Shown here: positions 1-12,430 of the stretch, one piece after another | Numbering within the stretch: the stretch's first letter is position 1 | How the letters are laid out: the number at the start of each line of letters is the position of its first letter | From: Datisca glomerata | Lineage: Eukaryota; Streptophyta; Magnoliopsida; Cucurbitales; Datiscaceae | Length of the DNA stretch: 64,000 nucleotides | Reading direction: 5' to 3' | NCBI GenBank assembly: GCA_003255025.1 | Contig: QANY01009406.1 | Location: forward strand, 310,001 to 374,000 | Program-made: the position numbers and the translations under genes | Notes under the pieces: model-generated | Told to the model about the DNA's origin: nothing | Seen by the model: the letters and a program-made list of their open reading frames with translations, nothing else | The model's database searches: none

Positions 1-700
1 ATGGGGGGAAAGAAGACGCCATTAAAGAAAGCTTGAAAATGAAGCAGAGGAAGAAGAAACTTAGTAAAGTGAAAGTTAGTAAGGTAAAAAAATTTTAAAT
101 ATCACCTTAGCGGACGCCAAACGACGGACTCGAAGGGTAAAAGTAATAACTGTAAAAAATAGAAATGACGTGCAAAAGCAAAAAAGAGTGTGAGCAGACA
201 CGTGGTGCAACAAAATTAGTAGAGATATCTATTTTTACCCAAGAAACCTAATGATGGCATGCAGAAAGGTGAAACGACATCAGAAAGAAAGCAATGATAA
301 GAATCATGACGTCATTAGCCACCAGTGAACGCCCGATAAGAATATTAGTGTTTTGCATCGACGCCTTAAAATTGAGATACAAAAAGAGGGCAAATGTATG
401 ACGTTGGTTAATCCATATAGTGATGGATCACCAACGTGGCGAAAAGAAAACAAAAAAGGATGACTTATAAGGACTTGAAGAAAGGTGAAGTCAACGAAAG
501 ATAATGTGACAGTCAATGAAAAATCATATCTGATAGCGACAGTTATTCCCCTCTTCGCGATTTTATCAATGACCATAAATGCCTCCATATATATCAAAAA
601 GAGGCAATTTTGAATCAATACAAACTACTTGGTTATTTTCCTCTATTTTCTTTCAATTCTCAAAATTCTTTTACACATTATGTTTCTAGAATACAGTAGA
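1..700 (+). other. Possible LTR fragment, no gene
   Basis: No coding region is supported. The part from about 545 to 690 reads like the promoter and start of transcription of a plant LTR: a TATA-like run near 585-595, then a pyrimidine-rich stretch ending in TTTCAATTCTC. No partner LTR, primer-binding site or internal domain follows, so this is a resemblance only. Confidence 0.25.
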
Positions 701-3700
701 GGAAGAAATTCATTTGCAACATATATATACACATACATGTATGTATGTATAATTTTATGGCAGTGTGCTAGAAGGGAGAGAAGGAGATGAGAGAGAAACC
801 TTTTTCCTTTGTCATTTAAATTGTCTCTTTCGTTGGTATATATATTATGTGACTGTTACCATAATATAATTTTTTTATAGATAAATAAATATATGTAGTA
901 TTTATAAGCTTGTATTAGGTCAATCTACCTTGAGTAAAGAGCAAAAAGAAACCCTCATCATTCATTGTCAACCTAACTGCAATTTTTTTCCCGCACTTCT
1001 TTTCTGGCATTGAAGGTTGAATCAAAGCTAACTATGTGAGAAGATAAGTGATGCCGAGACTATTATATAGACATCTCTGAAAACTTAGTAGTTTATACTA
1101 AAAAATCATACACTATTACATTTTAGATGAAAATATATTATTACCTATTTAGTTCGTGATTAAAATAGAGAGAAATTGATAATCAATTTCTAATGAAGAG
1201 TTATTAAACATATTAAATGATTTAAGTACAAACACATCAATGTACTATTGATGGGGTGGAACAACATAAAAATTAGGCAAAACCTAGATCTCAACTACCA
1301 TGACCATGAGTCATCAAAGTGAATAAAAAGGGCAATCGAGAGTTCAGCAGAGACAAAGTTGAAAAAATAGCAAAGTGAAATTAGTGCGTGTGAATATGAG
1401 ATACATATCACCTCTTATTGGAAGAATCTTAATAGGAGGTGCAGTTTAATAACAATTTGGACTTTTAGTTTAATAACAACAAAAAAAAAGTTGACTTTAT
1501 TTTTTTTATTTTTATATTTATTATTGTTTTTATGTCTTAGTGAAAAAATATATTCAGATTATTTATTTTCTAAACGAACAGTCTAGATCTTCATCTAATA
1601 GCTCAGTTTCTTGTTTGTCATTATAGGAAAAAATCCATGTCATGTGATCATGATCGCATATCATATATAATAAATATACATGTACATAAACTTGTGATTT
1701 AGCGATTTAATAACCAAAAATTGAATTCTTTATCTCGATTTTGTATGTGAGTAATGTAGACCAGAGACTATAACATGATAAAAATGTTCAGCTATAATTA
1801 TTTACAACAGGATTAAAATATTTAGCTAAAATTGTTAAAATTGAAGGACAAATAACTTCAAATATTATAAATCAGAGGGCGACCTGTTAATGTAAGGGAT
1901 GAACTGCAAAAATGACAAAAATAAGTCATATTTTAAGAAAATAGTCATGACAAAATAATTGCAGTTACAAATATCTCGACCATGTTTTAAATTGACAACT
2001 TAAAACCTGTCTCTTGTTACACATTTTTCTTTTAAATACTAGAAGAAAATTATTTAAATCCATTGTTATGTGCACTGAAAAAGAAGCATTTAATTTCGCA
2101 ATATAATTAAAAGGAATTTAATTCCACAAGATAATTAAAGACTAAATATACACACTAGTCGTAGTCGTCGTCACCCCTTATGTAATCACTAAATTTTCTA
2201 AAGATTTGAATATCTGAACCGACAGAGTCATAACTTATAAAAGCATAGAAAAATAACGATAATAATGTGTTCATTAACTACACTTTTATGATAAAAAATT
2301 TAATCAGCAAATTAGTTCGTGAGGGCCACTTATACCAAGTTTATTATAAACATAATTAGAGATTATACAAGCCTGCAATTCATTGTATAATTACCATTTT
2401 CTTACCATAATTTTTTTATTAACACCGGCTCTCTATAGTAGAGTTTTATGACTAATTCGAGAGATACATAAGTACTCAGTTATAAAATTTTCGTAAGTAC
2501 ACCAGGGTATATTAATAGATAAATCTTCAGTGCGGTGGACACGAGATATAAAATAACCAATGATTGAACCCGCAATTTGAAGGAGTAAACCCCCAAACTC
2601 ACAGTCACAGTAACGCATCGTGTTCTTTTTTTCTTTCCAGAAATTTGTATCAATCCAAAAAATTTCAACCGTACCCCATGAAAAAAGAAGAAAAATAAAT
2701 GAATTTAAACACGCATTTTGTCAAACAGTATTTAGTAGCTTCTTATCTTAAACATGCTTGTTTTCTCATGAAACATGTGAAATAAAACGCATCTCTCTCT
2801 AGCTTTTTAGTTGTCAGTGAGAGTGAATTTAAAATTGCTAGCTAAGTTTGAAAATAGAGTGTGGTCCATAGCTGATGTATTGATACCAAATTGAGAGAGG
2901 TTGGACCAAACTTAGAACTTGGTATGCCATAAAAAGTTAGATATGGATCAACCCTACCAAAAGACACCAACGAGTGAGGGTAGAAACTTGAGTGACTCAA
3001 AAAATACACCAAGGCTCCCAAAATAATCAACACGAGTTTTTTTTTAAAGTGTGCGAGAGAGAACATATTCAATTTTTTATTAAATAAAATCACGACAGTT
3101 TTAGATAAAAATATCCTGCAAATAAATATGAATATCACCTATGCCTCAGAATAGCTTCAGAAAGAATTAATTAATTAGACAAACCATTTATAAATAATAT
3201 GAGTCTTTGAAACATTTGGCTAACACAGTATACTTCCATTAGGCATCGGCGTTCATATGGGTCCAGTCTCTCACAAATCACTAATTATCATTTATAGGGA
3301 CCACGTTTACCCTTTTATTTTACCTAATAGAGTCATTAGCTCTAATACAATATTCTATCTTTTTTTTCGTATTTATAGGCCAAAGAAGATGTGGATTATT
3401 TTCTTGCAGAGCTACAAATTTTAGGGGAGAGGTAACGACTTACAATCTTAATTTTATTTTTATCAGATCACTACCGATCATTTAAGAGTTATTTTACACT
3501 AATATTTTAAAATAATTTAAAGGTTAATTTTTTAGTAAGATAATTATATTCATAGGTTAAATCATGAATAATTGATATATCGTTTACGGTTTGACTTAAT
3601 AAACTTTTGGTATCCCACTACTTTGAAAATTGATACGAACACTCATAATTTCACTCTAGCTGAAAAACAAGACCATTTCATTTTTTCTCAAAATACAGTA

Positions 3701-4680
3701 ATAACTTGCATTTTTATAAAAACATAATTTGAGTCATCATTATTTATCACATTTCAATTTTATTTATTTATACATTATAACTTATGTACATCATTGTTTG
3801 AGAATATGCTAAAACGTCTTTTTATTTTATTTTATTTGAAATTATAATGGTTTGGATAAAACAATAGTTAGATATCAATTTTTACCTTTCATTATGGAAA
3901 ATAGAGCTCTACCTAATTGTTGAAACTAGATGGAGTATCCTGTCATTAAGGTACAAGAGGAAATTAGTGTAATTTACCCTAAATCTGATTTATTTTCGTT
4001 ATGTCCTTGTTCTATGCATAGTAATTACATACCTAGAGAACGTTCAGTTTCAAGCTGGTATTGCAATTAGTATCTCTGTTAGAGTAATCAATAACCTAAT
4101 TATCACCAAACTATACCAGATTGTGCCCCTCGTAGTGTTTAAATGATTGAAAGAGCAAAATGGTCAAGGACTAATTAAAAAAACCCAATGAATTTCATCA
4201 CTGAACAGACCCACATTTTTATTTTCTTCTTTGTTTTCTCAATCTCTATAATTTAAAATCGGCCAGAAGCCAACGAACGTGAAAAATAAGTTTTTAAAAA
4301 CAAAAAAAGAATGTGAAAAATTAAAGCAGCCTCGGGACGTCACAGAGAAGAATTGTAGAGGAAGGCGAAATTTAAGCAGCCAATAAACGTCACTAGAGAA
4401 GTCCTTTATTTGCCAAATAAAATGCATTAACTATTTGCACATGTGTCGTCTCTCATAAATAGAGATGAGAAACTGTCATTCAAGTACCATCTAAATACCT
4501 TTATTTTTTATCCAATTTGATTGAGTTATTCTTGATAGATTGGATTTTCCATTATACTTTCATGCGTTCGTTCATTATTTGTTTAAAAAAACTAGATTTT
4601 TCTTTTTGAAAGTAGCCTAAGACTAAACAGACTTGACAAAAACAATATCATAAATCATATCATAGGCGGGGTGGTATCCC
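701..4680. other. AT-rich intergenic stretch, no gene recognised
   Basis: Open frames here are short, start in arbitrary context and match no family I know. There is a short TA/CA microsatellite near 720-755. Nothing else can be supported. Confidence 0.5.
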
Positions 4681-4683
4681 TCC
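4681..4683. repeat. Left target-site duplication of CACTA element (TCC)
   Basis: The three bases TCC directly precede the CACTA terminus and recur directly after the other terminus at 8260-8262. A 3-bp duplication is the rule for CACTA (En/Spm) transposons. Confidence 0.75.
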
Positions 4684-5177
4684 CACTACAAAAACATAAG
4701 GACTCTAGCGACCAATATTTTGGTCGCTACAGTCCTAAAAATTCATCCCAAAAATCTTTGACGATGAAATTATATTCGTCGTGAACTTCATCGTTTTTGT
4801 TTTGTCAGTGAAAATTTTTCGCGATAAAATACAGATCTCGTTGTGTTAGCATTTCGCAACGAAAAAAAATTAATCCCGAAAGGCTTTCGCGACGAAAAAT
4901 AAATATTGGTCGTCAAAGGTTTTTTGCGACCAAAAATTTCGTTGCAAAAACCTTTTTGCAACCAATTTTTCTTTTCATCACAAAAAATTTTTGCAACCAA
5001 AAAAGCTTTCGTCGCAAAAACCTTTTGCCGCCAAAATACTATAATATTAATTAATATCACTTATAATAGCAATTAATATCATCAGAAAACTTTTCAAACC
5101 TGATATTTTTCTAAGAAAAATATATATATGTATCATCAACATAGTAGTTTATTACAAAATCTTCGAATTATAATTCA

Positions 5178-5453
5178 TTACAAAATTTGGTTCACAAATG
5201 TATCTAAATAAAAATAAAGAAGAGAGTATTTAAAGTTTGATGTTATAACTACAAAACTTAACAAATATTTTATAGCACATGTTTCTATTGTTGAGTCATC
5301 ATCAGGAGATGGAAAACCATTTTGACGAGCCCAAGCAAGTAAGCTTTGAAGTTGACTCTCCATCGACTTGATTTGTTTATTTAATTCTATATTTTCAACT
5401 CCAACTCGACTCTTTTTCTTGTAAGATGTCGTGGGGTTCCATGTCCAAGACAT
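5178..5453 (-). pseudogene. C-terminal relic of plant CACTA transposase-associated protein
   Basis: A 91-codon open frame on the minus strand. Its middle (IELNKQIKSMESQLQSLLAW) reads as a short coiled coil, and it ends in an acidic tail. This resembles the C-terminal region of the plant En/Spm-type 'Ptta' transposase proteins, which finish in a Q/E-rich helix. There is no catalytic domain, and the upstream frame is broken by the duplication at 5418-5822. Assignment rests on its place inside the CACTA ends plus the coiled-coil look; the family call is an inference. Confidence 0.45.
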
Positions 5454-5822
5454 TTATTTCGCCTGAAGACTTCTTCTACTATCTATTCTTCGGAGCGAGG
5501 TGTGACATCCTCAGCGATAGGCTCATCTCGTAAAGCACTCATGTGTTGCTATGTAACATCACAATGAGCCAAGCTTTAAATTAAAACTAACACTATTATA
5601 TTTAAACAAGGAGCATCAATACATCTTTTCTTGTAAGATGTCGTGGGGCTCCATGTCCAAGACATTTATTTCGCCTGAAGACTTCTTTAACTATCTCTTC
5701 TTCGGAGCGAGGTGTGACATCCTCAACGATAGGCTCATCTCGTAAAGCACTCATGCGTTGCTATGTAACATCAAAATGAGCCAAGCTTTAAATTAAAACT
5801 AACACTATTATCTTTAGACAAG
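5418..5822. repeat. Tandem duplication, about 212-bp unit
   Basis: The block beginning CTTGTAAGATGTCGTGG at 5418 starts again at 5630 with only a handful of changes. It spans the end of the transposase-like coding piece, so it is a local tandem duplication inside the CACTA element. Confidence 0.8.
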
Positions 5823-6445
5823 GAGCTTCATTAAGAAAGTATTCAAACATCATCATCAAGTACGCTCAGATACAAAGTGATAAGCCCCCCTCCACACACA
5901 ATGAAACTAACACATTATCTTTAGACAAGGAGTATCAATTCAGAAAATATTCAAAAATCATCTAACACGCTCAGATACAAAGTGATAACCCNCACCCTGC
6001 ACACACATTGAAACTAACACCATTATCTTTAGACAAGGAATATCAATTCAGAAAATATTCTAAAATCATCTAACATGCTTAGATACAAAGATATAAGCCC
6101 CCTACACACACATACATTCAAACTAACACTATTATCCTTAGACAAGGAGCCTCAATTTAAAAAATATTCAAAAACCATCCAACACACTCAGATACAAATT
6201 AATAACCCCCCCCCAAACACACACACACACACACACACATTAAAATGAGTACTATTATCAAGACAAGGAGCATCAATTCAAATAATATTCAAAAATCATC
6301 TAACATGCTCAGATGTAAAGTGATAACACCCCTCCATACACACACACATTGAAACTAACACCCTTATCTTTAGACAAAGAGCATCAATTTAGAAAATGTA
6401 AAAAAATCATCTAACACGTAAGATACAAATTGATAACCCGACTAA
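5798..6445. repeat. Minisatellite, about six units of 105-120 bp
   Basis: Each unit begins with AACTAACACNATTATCTTTA-like sequence, continues through ACAAGGAGCATCAATTC and TCAGATACAAAGTGATAA, and ends in a variable C-rich plus (CA)n run. Units start near 5798, 5905, 6011, 6120, 6241 and 6351. Length differences come mainly from the (CA)n tract, longest at about 6216-6239. An undetermined base (n) at 5992 lies in this array. Confidence 0.85.
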
Positions 6446-8259
6446 CTCTGTTTAATTCTCTCATGTGCTCTCTGCACATATTAATCATTTTATTTTAATG
6501 ATTTGTGACATAAAAAATAACCATAGAAAATTAGACTTAATAATGCTATTGATATACGCACTAAGGAAGGTTGTATCTCATCACAATTATTCAGCATGTA
6601 CTATTGGGCAATCTTTAATTCTTGTTTAGAAAGATGAACTATTTTCTTACCACCAATTGGACAACTCGTTGAGTGAAGACAAGTACTAACCCCCAATTTG
6701 GTTTGTCAAAGTACTCATCATCATTCCACTCATCTGCGTGTATTTGGTTTCAACGCCACGGAGATACAATGAGCAAAAAGTCAACAACTCATTAACAATG
6801 TTGTCAAAAGCTTGCTTAAGCTCTCTTAGAGAAGGGCAACGCTTAGTGGTAAGCTAAGATCATATCAACATTACATGAGATTTAGATCAAGTTATGTAAT
6901 TCTCTCTACCATTAAATAAATAGAAAAATCCATAGCCAATCCGTGCATATACACTCATATTATTTCAAAAGAGAGGAGCTATACATATGCACAAATTCAA
7001 TCAAATTATTTCCACTACATCGACATGTAAAATTAAGCCAAGAAAATCTAAAATAAACGACTATCACTACCACGTAAGAATAACGATAGAAATTATAGTA
7101 CTAATCTAAGATTCTACCAAACGCCTTGATACCTAAGGGTAAGGCACAACTACTCGACTAGAAGAAAGACATTAGGACAATAAAACTAGCATTTACTAAC
7201 TTCTCAGATAATCGAATGGACCAGAAGAACGAAGAGTCAATGGGTTGAGGACATTGCTAAACTAGAAACGCTCTGGCCAAAGTGGAAGAAATAAGATAAT
7301 CTAGATTAATTTCTTAGAAGATTCTATCGCAGCTAAATGTGATATGCCCAGTAATGGAATCAAGTAAACAAAAGAAACTAGTGCAGGGTGATGGGAGATT
7401 GGACTACCCTGATAAGTAAAAAGCACACCCCACAAGTTAAAATCGTTCAATAACCAGAATCTTTACAGACAAAGGGCATTTAATAGTTTAATAGAAACCT
7501 ATATCGATAAAACAATAACATAAGTGCCATTTATTATTCAGATTAAGCATAAAAGATAGATACAAAAGGAAAAACCCAAATAGAAAGGAAAACCACCATA
7601 TCTTCTTTAGTTTAAAACAAATTTCTCCTTCGTATAACTCTATCTACAGATCTTAGGAGAAGATAAGTATTAGGAGGAGCCACAAACTGATGAATGAGCT
7701 CTTTCTAGGTGATGGAGGAGCCACGAACTGATGGAGGAGCTCTCTGTCATGGATAAACTCAGTCGAGGAGGAGCTCTCTGTCACGGACGAACTCGGTGAT
7801 GAAGGAGCTTTATCACAGAGACTGACGAAGTCGGACCGAGGAGGTGAGAGAGCGAAGCACGTTTTTTTGAGGACTTGAAAGGAGAGGGGAACTAGAGAAA
7901 TGAGAGAGTAAGGGAAGCCTACTAGTTTGTATACCAAACCCTTTTGCCACTGTTTTTTGTAGTGTGACCTTTAGCAACCAACAATTTATTTGATCGATAA
8001 AACCTGTACATCTTTCACGATGAACAATATGTCTCGTCGGTAAAAGATGACTTTTACCAACCAAGTAATTAATTGGTCCGTAAAAGCAAGACTTTTACAG
8101 ACGAATTTAAAATTTTGTCAGTAAAAGCTCACGAAAAAATTCGCGCGCACGTTTTTTTGTGCGACCAACTAAAAAGTTAGTCACTAAAACAAGCTTTTAG
8201 CCACAAATTTATTTTCGTGGCTAAAAAGTTGGTCACTAAAAGACCATTTTCTTGTAATG

Positions 8260-8262
8260 TCC
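8260..8262. repeat. Right target-site duplication of CACTA element (TCC)
   Basis: Matches the TCC at 4681-4683 and fixes the right end of the element at 8259. Confidence 0.75.
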
Positions 8263-9180
8263 ACACCAATTTCCTAGTCCAGACCAATTTCCTAGGAGAA
8301 GACAACTCGAATTGGACAAGTCGTTGAGCAGCAGAACTACAGACACGGGGAACCTACACCCAAGAAGAAATGTTTAAAGAAGCAAGAAGCTCTTTGGAGG
8401 AGGTGATGATGGCCCAAAATTCAGAAAAGTTTATCTCTGATGCTGAGAGAGCTCTGATGGTTTCCAGAGAGTTTGATTCCACAGAGGGAACCCGAAGCCC
8501 CAACTTAGAAATGAGGGAGAAACCATCCAAGCAAGCAAGAGCTTCATAGATATGAGCGGGGAATAAACCATCAAACTTCATTGCAAAAGCACCAATCACA
8601 AGACCACGACTATCCTTGATGAGACCACGTATACCCGAGCCTTTGAGGGGGGAGCTTGCTCCATCAACATTGCGCTTAAGAGAGCTACCAAAGGAGGGAA
8701 TCTAAGAACTAGATTGGCTAACTGTGGAAGGAGGGGGGTGAGGTGATGTTGGCCTGGTCAAATTCCATGGAGAAGTGGTCAACCCAGTTAGAGAAATTAG
8801 GTACCCCTAAGGAAGGCCTACCATGCAGGGAAAGTTCCTGAACGTCCAAATGCTCTGGCAAAGAAGGATAGACCTACGCAAGGAGGGCTTGTCCAAGGAA
8901 GAGAAGAAAGCCGCATTAACATCCAATATGGGCCAGTTTGTGCAAGATTTAGGAAGAGGGGGATGAGGCTCTCCCTAGACCAGATTGACCCGATGAAACT
9001 ACAAAAGAACAGATCATGAACTATAGAGTTAGTCTTACGACAAATGTTGTAGGAGCCATATTGATTGATCTTCGTTTTTGGAAAGAGAGAGTTTGCAAGG
9101 CAAAAGGTCCAGAGAGGCACGCCACATAAAAACTTTGACTTTGGAGCGGATAGGGAGATGCCACAATTTTTCCCACTATA
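8263..9180 (-). pseudogene. LINE (non-LTR retrotransposon) 3' fragment: zf-RVT and RNase H domains
   Basis: Reading the minus strand from about 9178, one frame gives KLWHLPIRSKVKVFMWR and continues with a leucine-rich helix. This is the signature of the zinc-binding domain that follows reverse transcriptase in plant LINEs. Near 8700-8590 another frame gives NVDGASSPLKGSGIRGLI, the opening strand of the plant-type RNase H domain with the first catalytic Asp, followed by an AFAMKF and an EALACLDGFSL helix ending near 8354. Several frameshifts separate the two domains, and no reverse transcriptase core is present. This is a dead, truncated 3' portion. Its left side abuts the CACTA element. Confidence 0.75.
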
Positions 9181-9700
9181 AAGAGAAGCCGTTGGAGGGA
9201 CTAGCTATGAAGTGATTAGAGATACTAACATTATAACCACTATTCACGGAGTACTGCCCATTCTTGTTGAAATGCCATATGGGGATGTCCACTTGTTGGT
9301 TATGCCGAATGGAATGGTGAGGATTAGCTCAATATCTATTATTTATGTGCTGAATAATGAATTACTCTCTTTTGTTCAAATAGACATGGATATTTGAAAC
9401 TACCCCTTGGTGGGTAGTTTGTACGGTAACCAGGTTTCGACCAAGGTGCCAAGTATTCTTAAATGGTGTTCGACCACGATAGTACCGGCTGAGAATCTAC
9501 AAAAATTTTTTTTTTTGAAGGAGAATGTATGCTGGTCAACTATGTTAACAAGTTAATTTATATTACTTTCACATATAGTAATTTATATTTCTTGAACTTT
9601 TAGTTGAGAGTTCTTTCCTTGGTCCCGACTAAGCTTACGAAGATCAGTAGCTGGAGAGAATGTATGTTTAAAATCATTTTCTACCCTTTTTCTTCTTGAA
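9181..9700. other. Spacer without recognised gene; strong hairpin at 9397-9420
   Basis: A 9-bp perfect stem (AAACTACCC / GGGTAGTTT) closes on the 6-base loop CTTGGT. No CTRR end follows it, so a Helitron terminus is not supported. Nothing else is recognised; the left end of MULE-1 should lie in or near this stretch. Confidence 0.4.
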
Positions 9701-9714
9701 CACGGACCTCGTGT

Positions 9715-10105
9715 AGTTATCATGTAGACTACACGATGGTTACACAGATATCGTGTAGTTTACACAATGGTTACATTGATCTCATGTAATCATTGTGTAG
9801 ATCAATGTAAAATCATGTAGATTACACTAGGTTCGTGTAACCATCATGTAGTCTACATGATGATTACACGAGGTCCATGTAATCGATCTTCTAGTCTACA
9901 CGATGACTATATGAGGTCCATATAACCAACGTGTAGTCTACATAATTACTACACGAGGTCCGTATAATCATCGTGTTGTCTACATGAGGTCCGTGTAACC
10001 ATCATGTAGTCTACACGGTGATTACACAAGGTCACTGTAACCATCATGTAGTATATACGATAACTACATGAGGTCCGTGTAACCGATCGTGTAGTCACCC
10101 TTTTC
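9715..10105. repeat. Palindromic tandem array A1 (about 42-bp unit)
   Basis: About nine degenerate units. The consensus is an inverted core CGTGTAGTCTACACG followed by a spacer of the form ATGATTACACGAGGTCCGTG and then TAACCAT leading into the next core. It lies directly upstream of the acidic first part of the Ulp1-like gene. Confidence 0.85.
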
Positions 10106-10974
10106 TGTTTTGTCGCTTAATATTACATGTTTTTTTAGTCGACGCCTCCTCACTCACCCTTTTCAGTAGAAGAGAAAGCTAATGAGGAGGAGGAGGCCAT
10201 TGAAAAGGAAGAGGATGAGAATAAGAGGAAGAGGTCTGATGATGCCACTGAAAAATATAAGAGAAGAAGATTGTGTCCAAGAATCTCAATGGACAGAAGA
10301 TTGGGTGAGAAAATTTCTTTTTGGAATGGACGAAAAGATCACTTCAATGGACAAGAAGATTATGTCCATGTAATTAGACATTTTCCTTTTCAATTTTTCA
10401 AATTAAAATTTTGATCGATCATCTGGTACATTGAGGCCAGATGATTACTCATTCTGTCATCGATCTACCATGATGATGGCTAGTGACAAGGAGGAGACAA
10501 AGATTGAGAAGGAAGAGAAAAAAATGAAGATGGATATAAGGATGAAAAAGAAGAAGATATGGCAGAGAAGGAAAAACAAGAAGAATAGATGGTAGAGAAG
10601 GAAGAAGAATAAGAGAAGGAACATAGGGAATAAGTAGAAACAAAAGAAGATAAGGTAGACGAAAATGATGAAAAAGAAGAAGAGAATGTAGAAGAAAAAG
10701 AAGAAGAGAAGTTAGAAGATAAAGATGAAAAGAAGTAGAAAAAGAAGAAGAGAAAGAAGAAAGAGAACGTAAGAAAGAAGAATGCGAAAAAGAAGGAAGA
10801 ACAGAATAATAAGAGGACGAAGGTAATAAGGAGGATGAAGAAAAAACAGAAGGGAAAAAAGAAATAGAAGAGAAAAAAAAGAAGAAAAAACAAAAAGAAG
10901 AAATAGAAGAAAAAATAAAAAATAGATGAAGAAAAAATAGAAGAAAAAAATGCACAAATAAGAAGAAAAAGAAA

Positions 10975-11148
10975 TGAAGAAGAAGAAGAAGAAGAAGAAG
11001 AAGAAGAAGAAGAAGAAGAAGAAGAAGAAGAAGAAGAAGAAGAAGAACAAGAACAAGAACAAGAAGAAGAACAACAAGAAGAAGAAGAAGAAGAACAAGA
11101 AGAAGAAGAAGAAGAAGAACAAGAAGAAGAAGAAGAAGAAGAACAAAA
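10975..11148. repeat. (GAA)n microsatellite in the Ulp1-like gene
   Basis: A nearly pure GAA/GAAC run within a longer purine-rich tract (10500-11150). It would encode poly-Glu or poly-Lys on the plus strand; the poly-Phe and poly-Ser frames on the other strand are artefacts. Confidence 0.9.
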
Positions 11149-11482
11149 GATTGCATTGATAATATTTACATTGATAGATTCGGTTCGGTCAACGGAGCAA
11201 TCCAACGATGGAGAAGAAGAAGAACTCGTCTGCCTTGGTGAATTCGGTAAGAGGAAGATAATGAGATCTCGGGTCCTAAAGTCACCTAGTTGGGAAACCG
11301 AAATGGTTGAAAAGAAGAAGAAGTGAGGGAAAAAAGTTGATGAAAGTATCATTGCCAAAACGGACGTCAAATATTTCCAACCATATAGTGATGTATCTTC
11401 AGAGGATGAAGCCTGTTTTAAAGCCTGGTTCATCTCCTCAAGGTCAAAGTTAGTTATGTAATTTTACTTCTTATTCTTATAC

Positions 11483-11795
11483 AGGATGGTTACACTGACC
11501 TCGTGTAGTATACACAATGAATACACAGACCACAGGTAACCATCATGTAGTATACATGATTGTTACACTGAGCTCGTGCAACCATCATGTAATATACACG
11601 ATGGTTACACTGACCTCGTGTAGTATACATGATGGTTACACTGACCTCGTATAGTATACATGATGGTTACACTGACATCGTGTAGCTATCGTGTATACTA
11701 CACGATGGTTATACTGACCTCGTGTAGCCATCATATAGTATACATGATGGTTACACTAACATCATGTAGCCACTGTGCGGTAACCCAATCGTGTA
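11483..11795. repeat. Palindromic tandem array A2, intron of Ulp1-like gene
   Basis: Seven or so units with core ATCATGTAGTATACATGAT or CGTGTAGTATACACG and spacer GGTTACACTGACCT. It lies between the coding pieces ending near 11455 and starting near 11826, so it fills an intron. Confidence 0.85.
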
Positions 11796-11896
11796 CTTAA
11801 TTTTGATATATAATTACGTCGTACAGGAATGAGAAAGTAGACGTTGGATTTTGCACCATTGACCTTATCTAGTTCAAAAAACTAGTCTCATTGCAG

Positions 11897-12427
11897 TATA
11901 TCGATGCATACCTAGAGCTCATGAGGGGGGATTTACAAGAATACAGCCCTCATATCAGAACCATTGTTGGTGATTTGATTCTGCAAGTGAGTAAGATTTA
12001 TTTTTTATTAATAAAGTGCACACTGTAGTCTACACGAGTCATTCGCGTTGCCTTGTGCAGACTACATGAAGTCTACATGAGGCCTTCAAGGGCCTGGTGT
12101 AGACTTCATAGTCTACATGAGGCAACGTGGCAGGCCACGTGTAGTCTATATCGATGCATACCTAGAGCTCATGAGGGGGGATTTGCAAGAATACAACCCT
12201 TATATCAGAACCAATGTTGGTGATTTGATTCTGCAAGTAAGTAAGATCTATTTTTTAATTTAATAAAGTGCACACTGTAGTCTACACGAGTCATTCGCGT
12301 TACCTTGTGCAGACTACATGAAGTCTACACGAGGCTCGAGACTACATGAAGTCTACAGGAGGCCTTCACGGGCCTCGTGTAGACTTCATAGTCTACATGA
12401 GGCAACGTAGCAGGCCACGTGTAGTCT
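11897..12427 (+). repeat. Tandem duplication of a Ulp1-like exon plus its downstream array
   Basis: The block that starts TATATCGATGCATACCTAG at 11897 starts again at 12147. Each copy holds the same coding piece, a good splice donor (GTGAGT in the first, GTAAGT in the second), and the same run of CTACACGAG-type repeats. The second copy is about 30 bp longer because of one extra repeat. Confidence 0.9.
12018..12146. repeat. Palindromic array A3 (intronic)
   Basis: Variant of the family: GTAGTCTACACGAG, AGACTACATGAAGTCTACA and GCAACGTGGCAGGCCACG inverted motifs. It follows the first copy of the duplicated exon. Confidence 0.75.
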
Positions 12428-12430
12428 TCA
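12268..12430. repeat. Palindromic array A4 (intronic, copy of A3)
   Basis: Second copy of A3, with an additional CGAGACTACATGAAGTCTAC unit, ending just before the exon with the catalytic His. Confidence 0.75.

Larger units (their letters stand above)
4684..8259 (-). mobile_element. CACTA (En/Spm) DNA transposon, deletion derivative
   Basis: The left end starts CACTACAAAAAC and the right end finishes CTTGTAATG, one base off the expected CTTGTAGTG. TCC flanks both sides. The first 370 and last 300 bases are full of short direct and inverted motifs of the type GCGACGAAAA, GGTCGC and GTAAAAG, which are the subterminal repeats where the element's own transposase binds. The only protein relic is a short minus-strand piece at 5178-5453. 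At 3576 bp it is far shorter than an autonomous CACTA element and lacks the main transposase, so it would depend on a partner. A second GTAGTG-like end lies internally at about 7957-7963, which could mean an internal rearrangement. Confidence 0.8.

Noticed and set aside
304..618. Minus-strand 104-codon frame
   Set aside because: Composition is that of non-coding AT-rich DNA, it matches no family I know, and it lies in LTR-like sequence.
7957..8259. Separate small CACTA element ending at 8259
   Set aside because: The inner GTAGTG-type end has no matching 3-bp duplication (TGA against TCC), while the outer ends agree, so a single element is preferred.
9397..9420. Helitron 3' hairpin
   Set aside because: No CTRR end follows the hairpin and no Rep/helicase sequence is nearby.
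10449..11433. Long minus-strand frames of poly-Leu, poly-Phe and poly-Ser, and a plus-strand poly-Lys frame
   Set aside because: They are translations of the GAA-rich tract in the Ulp1-like gene, have no domain content, and exist in several frames at once.
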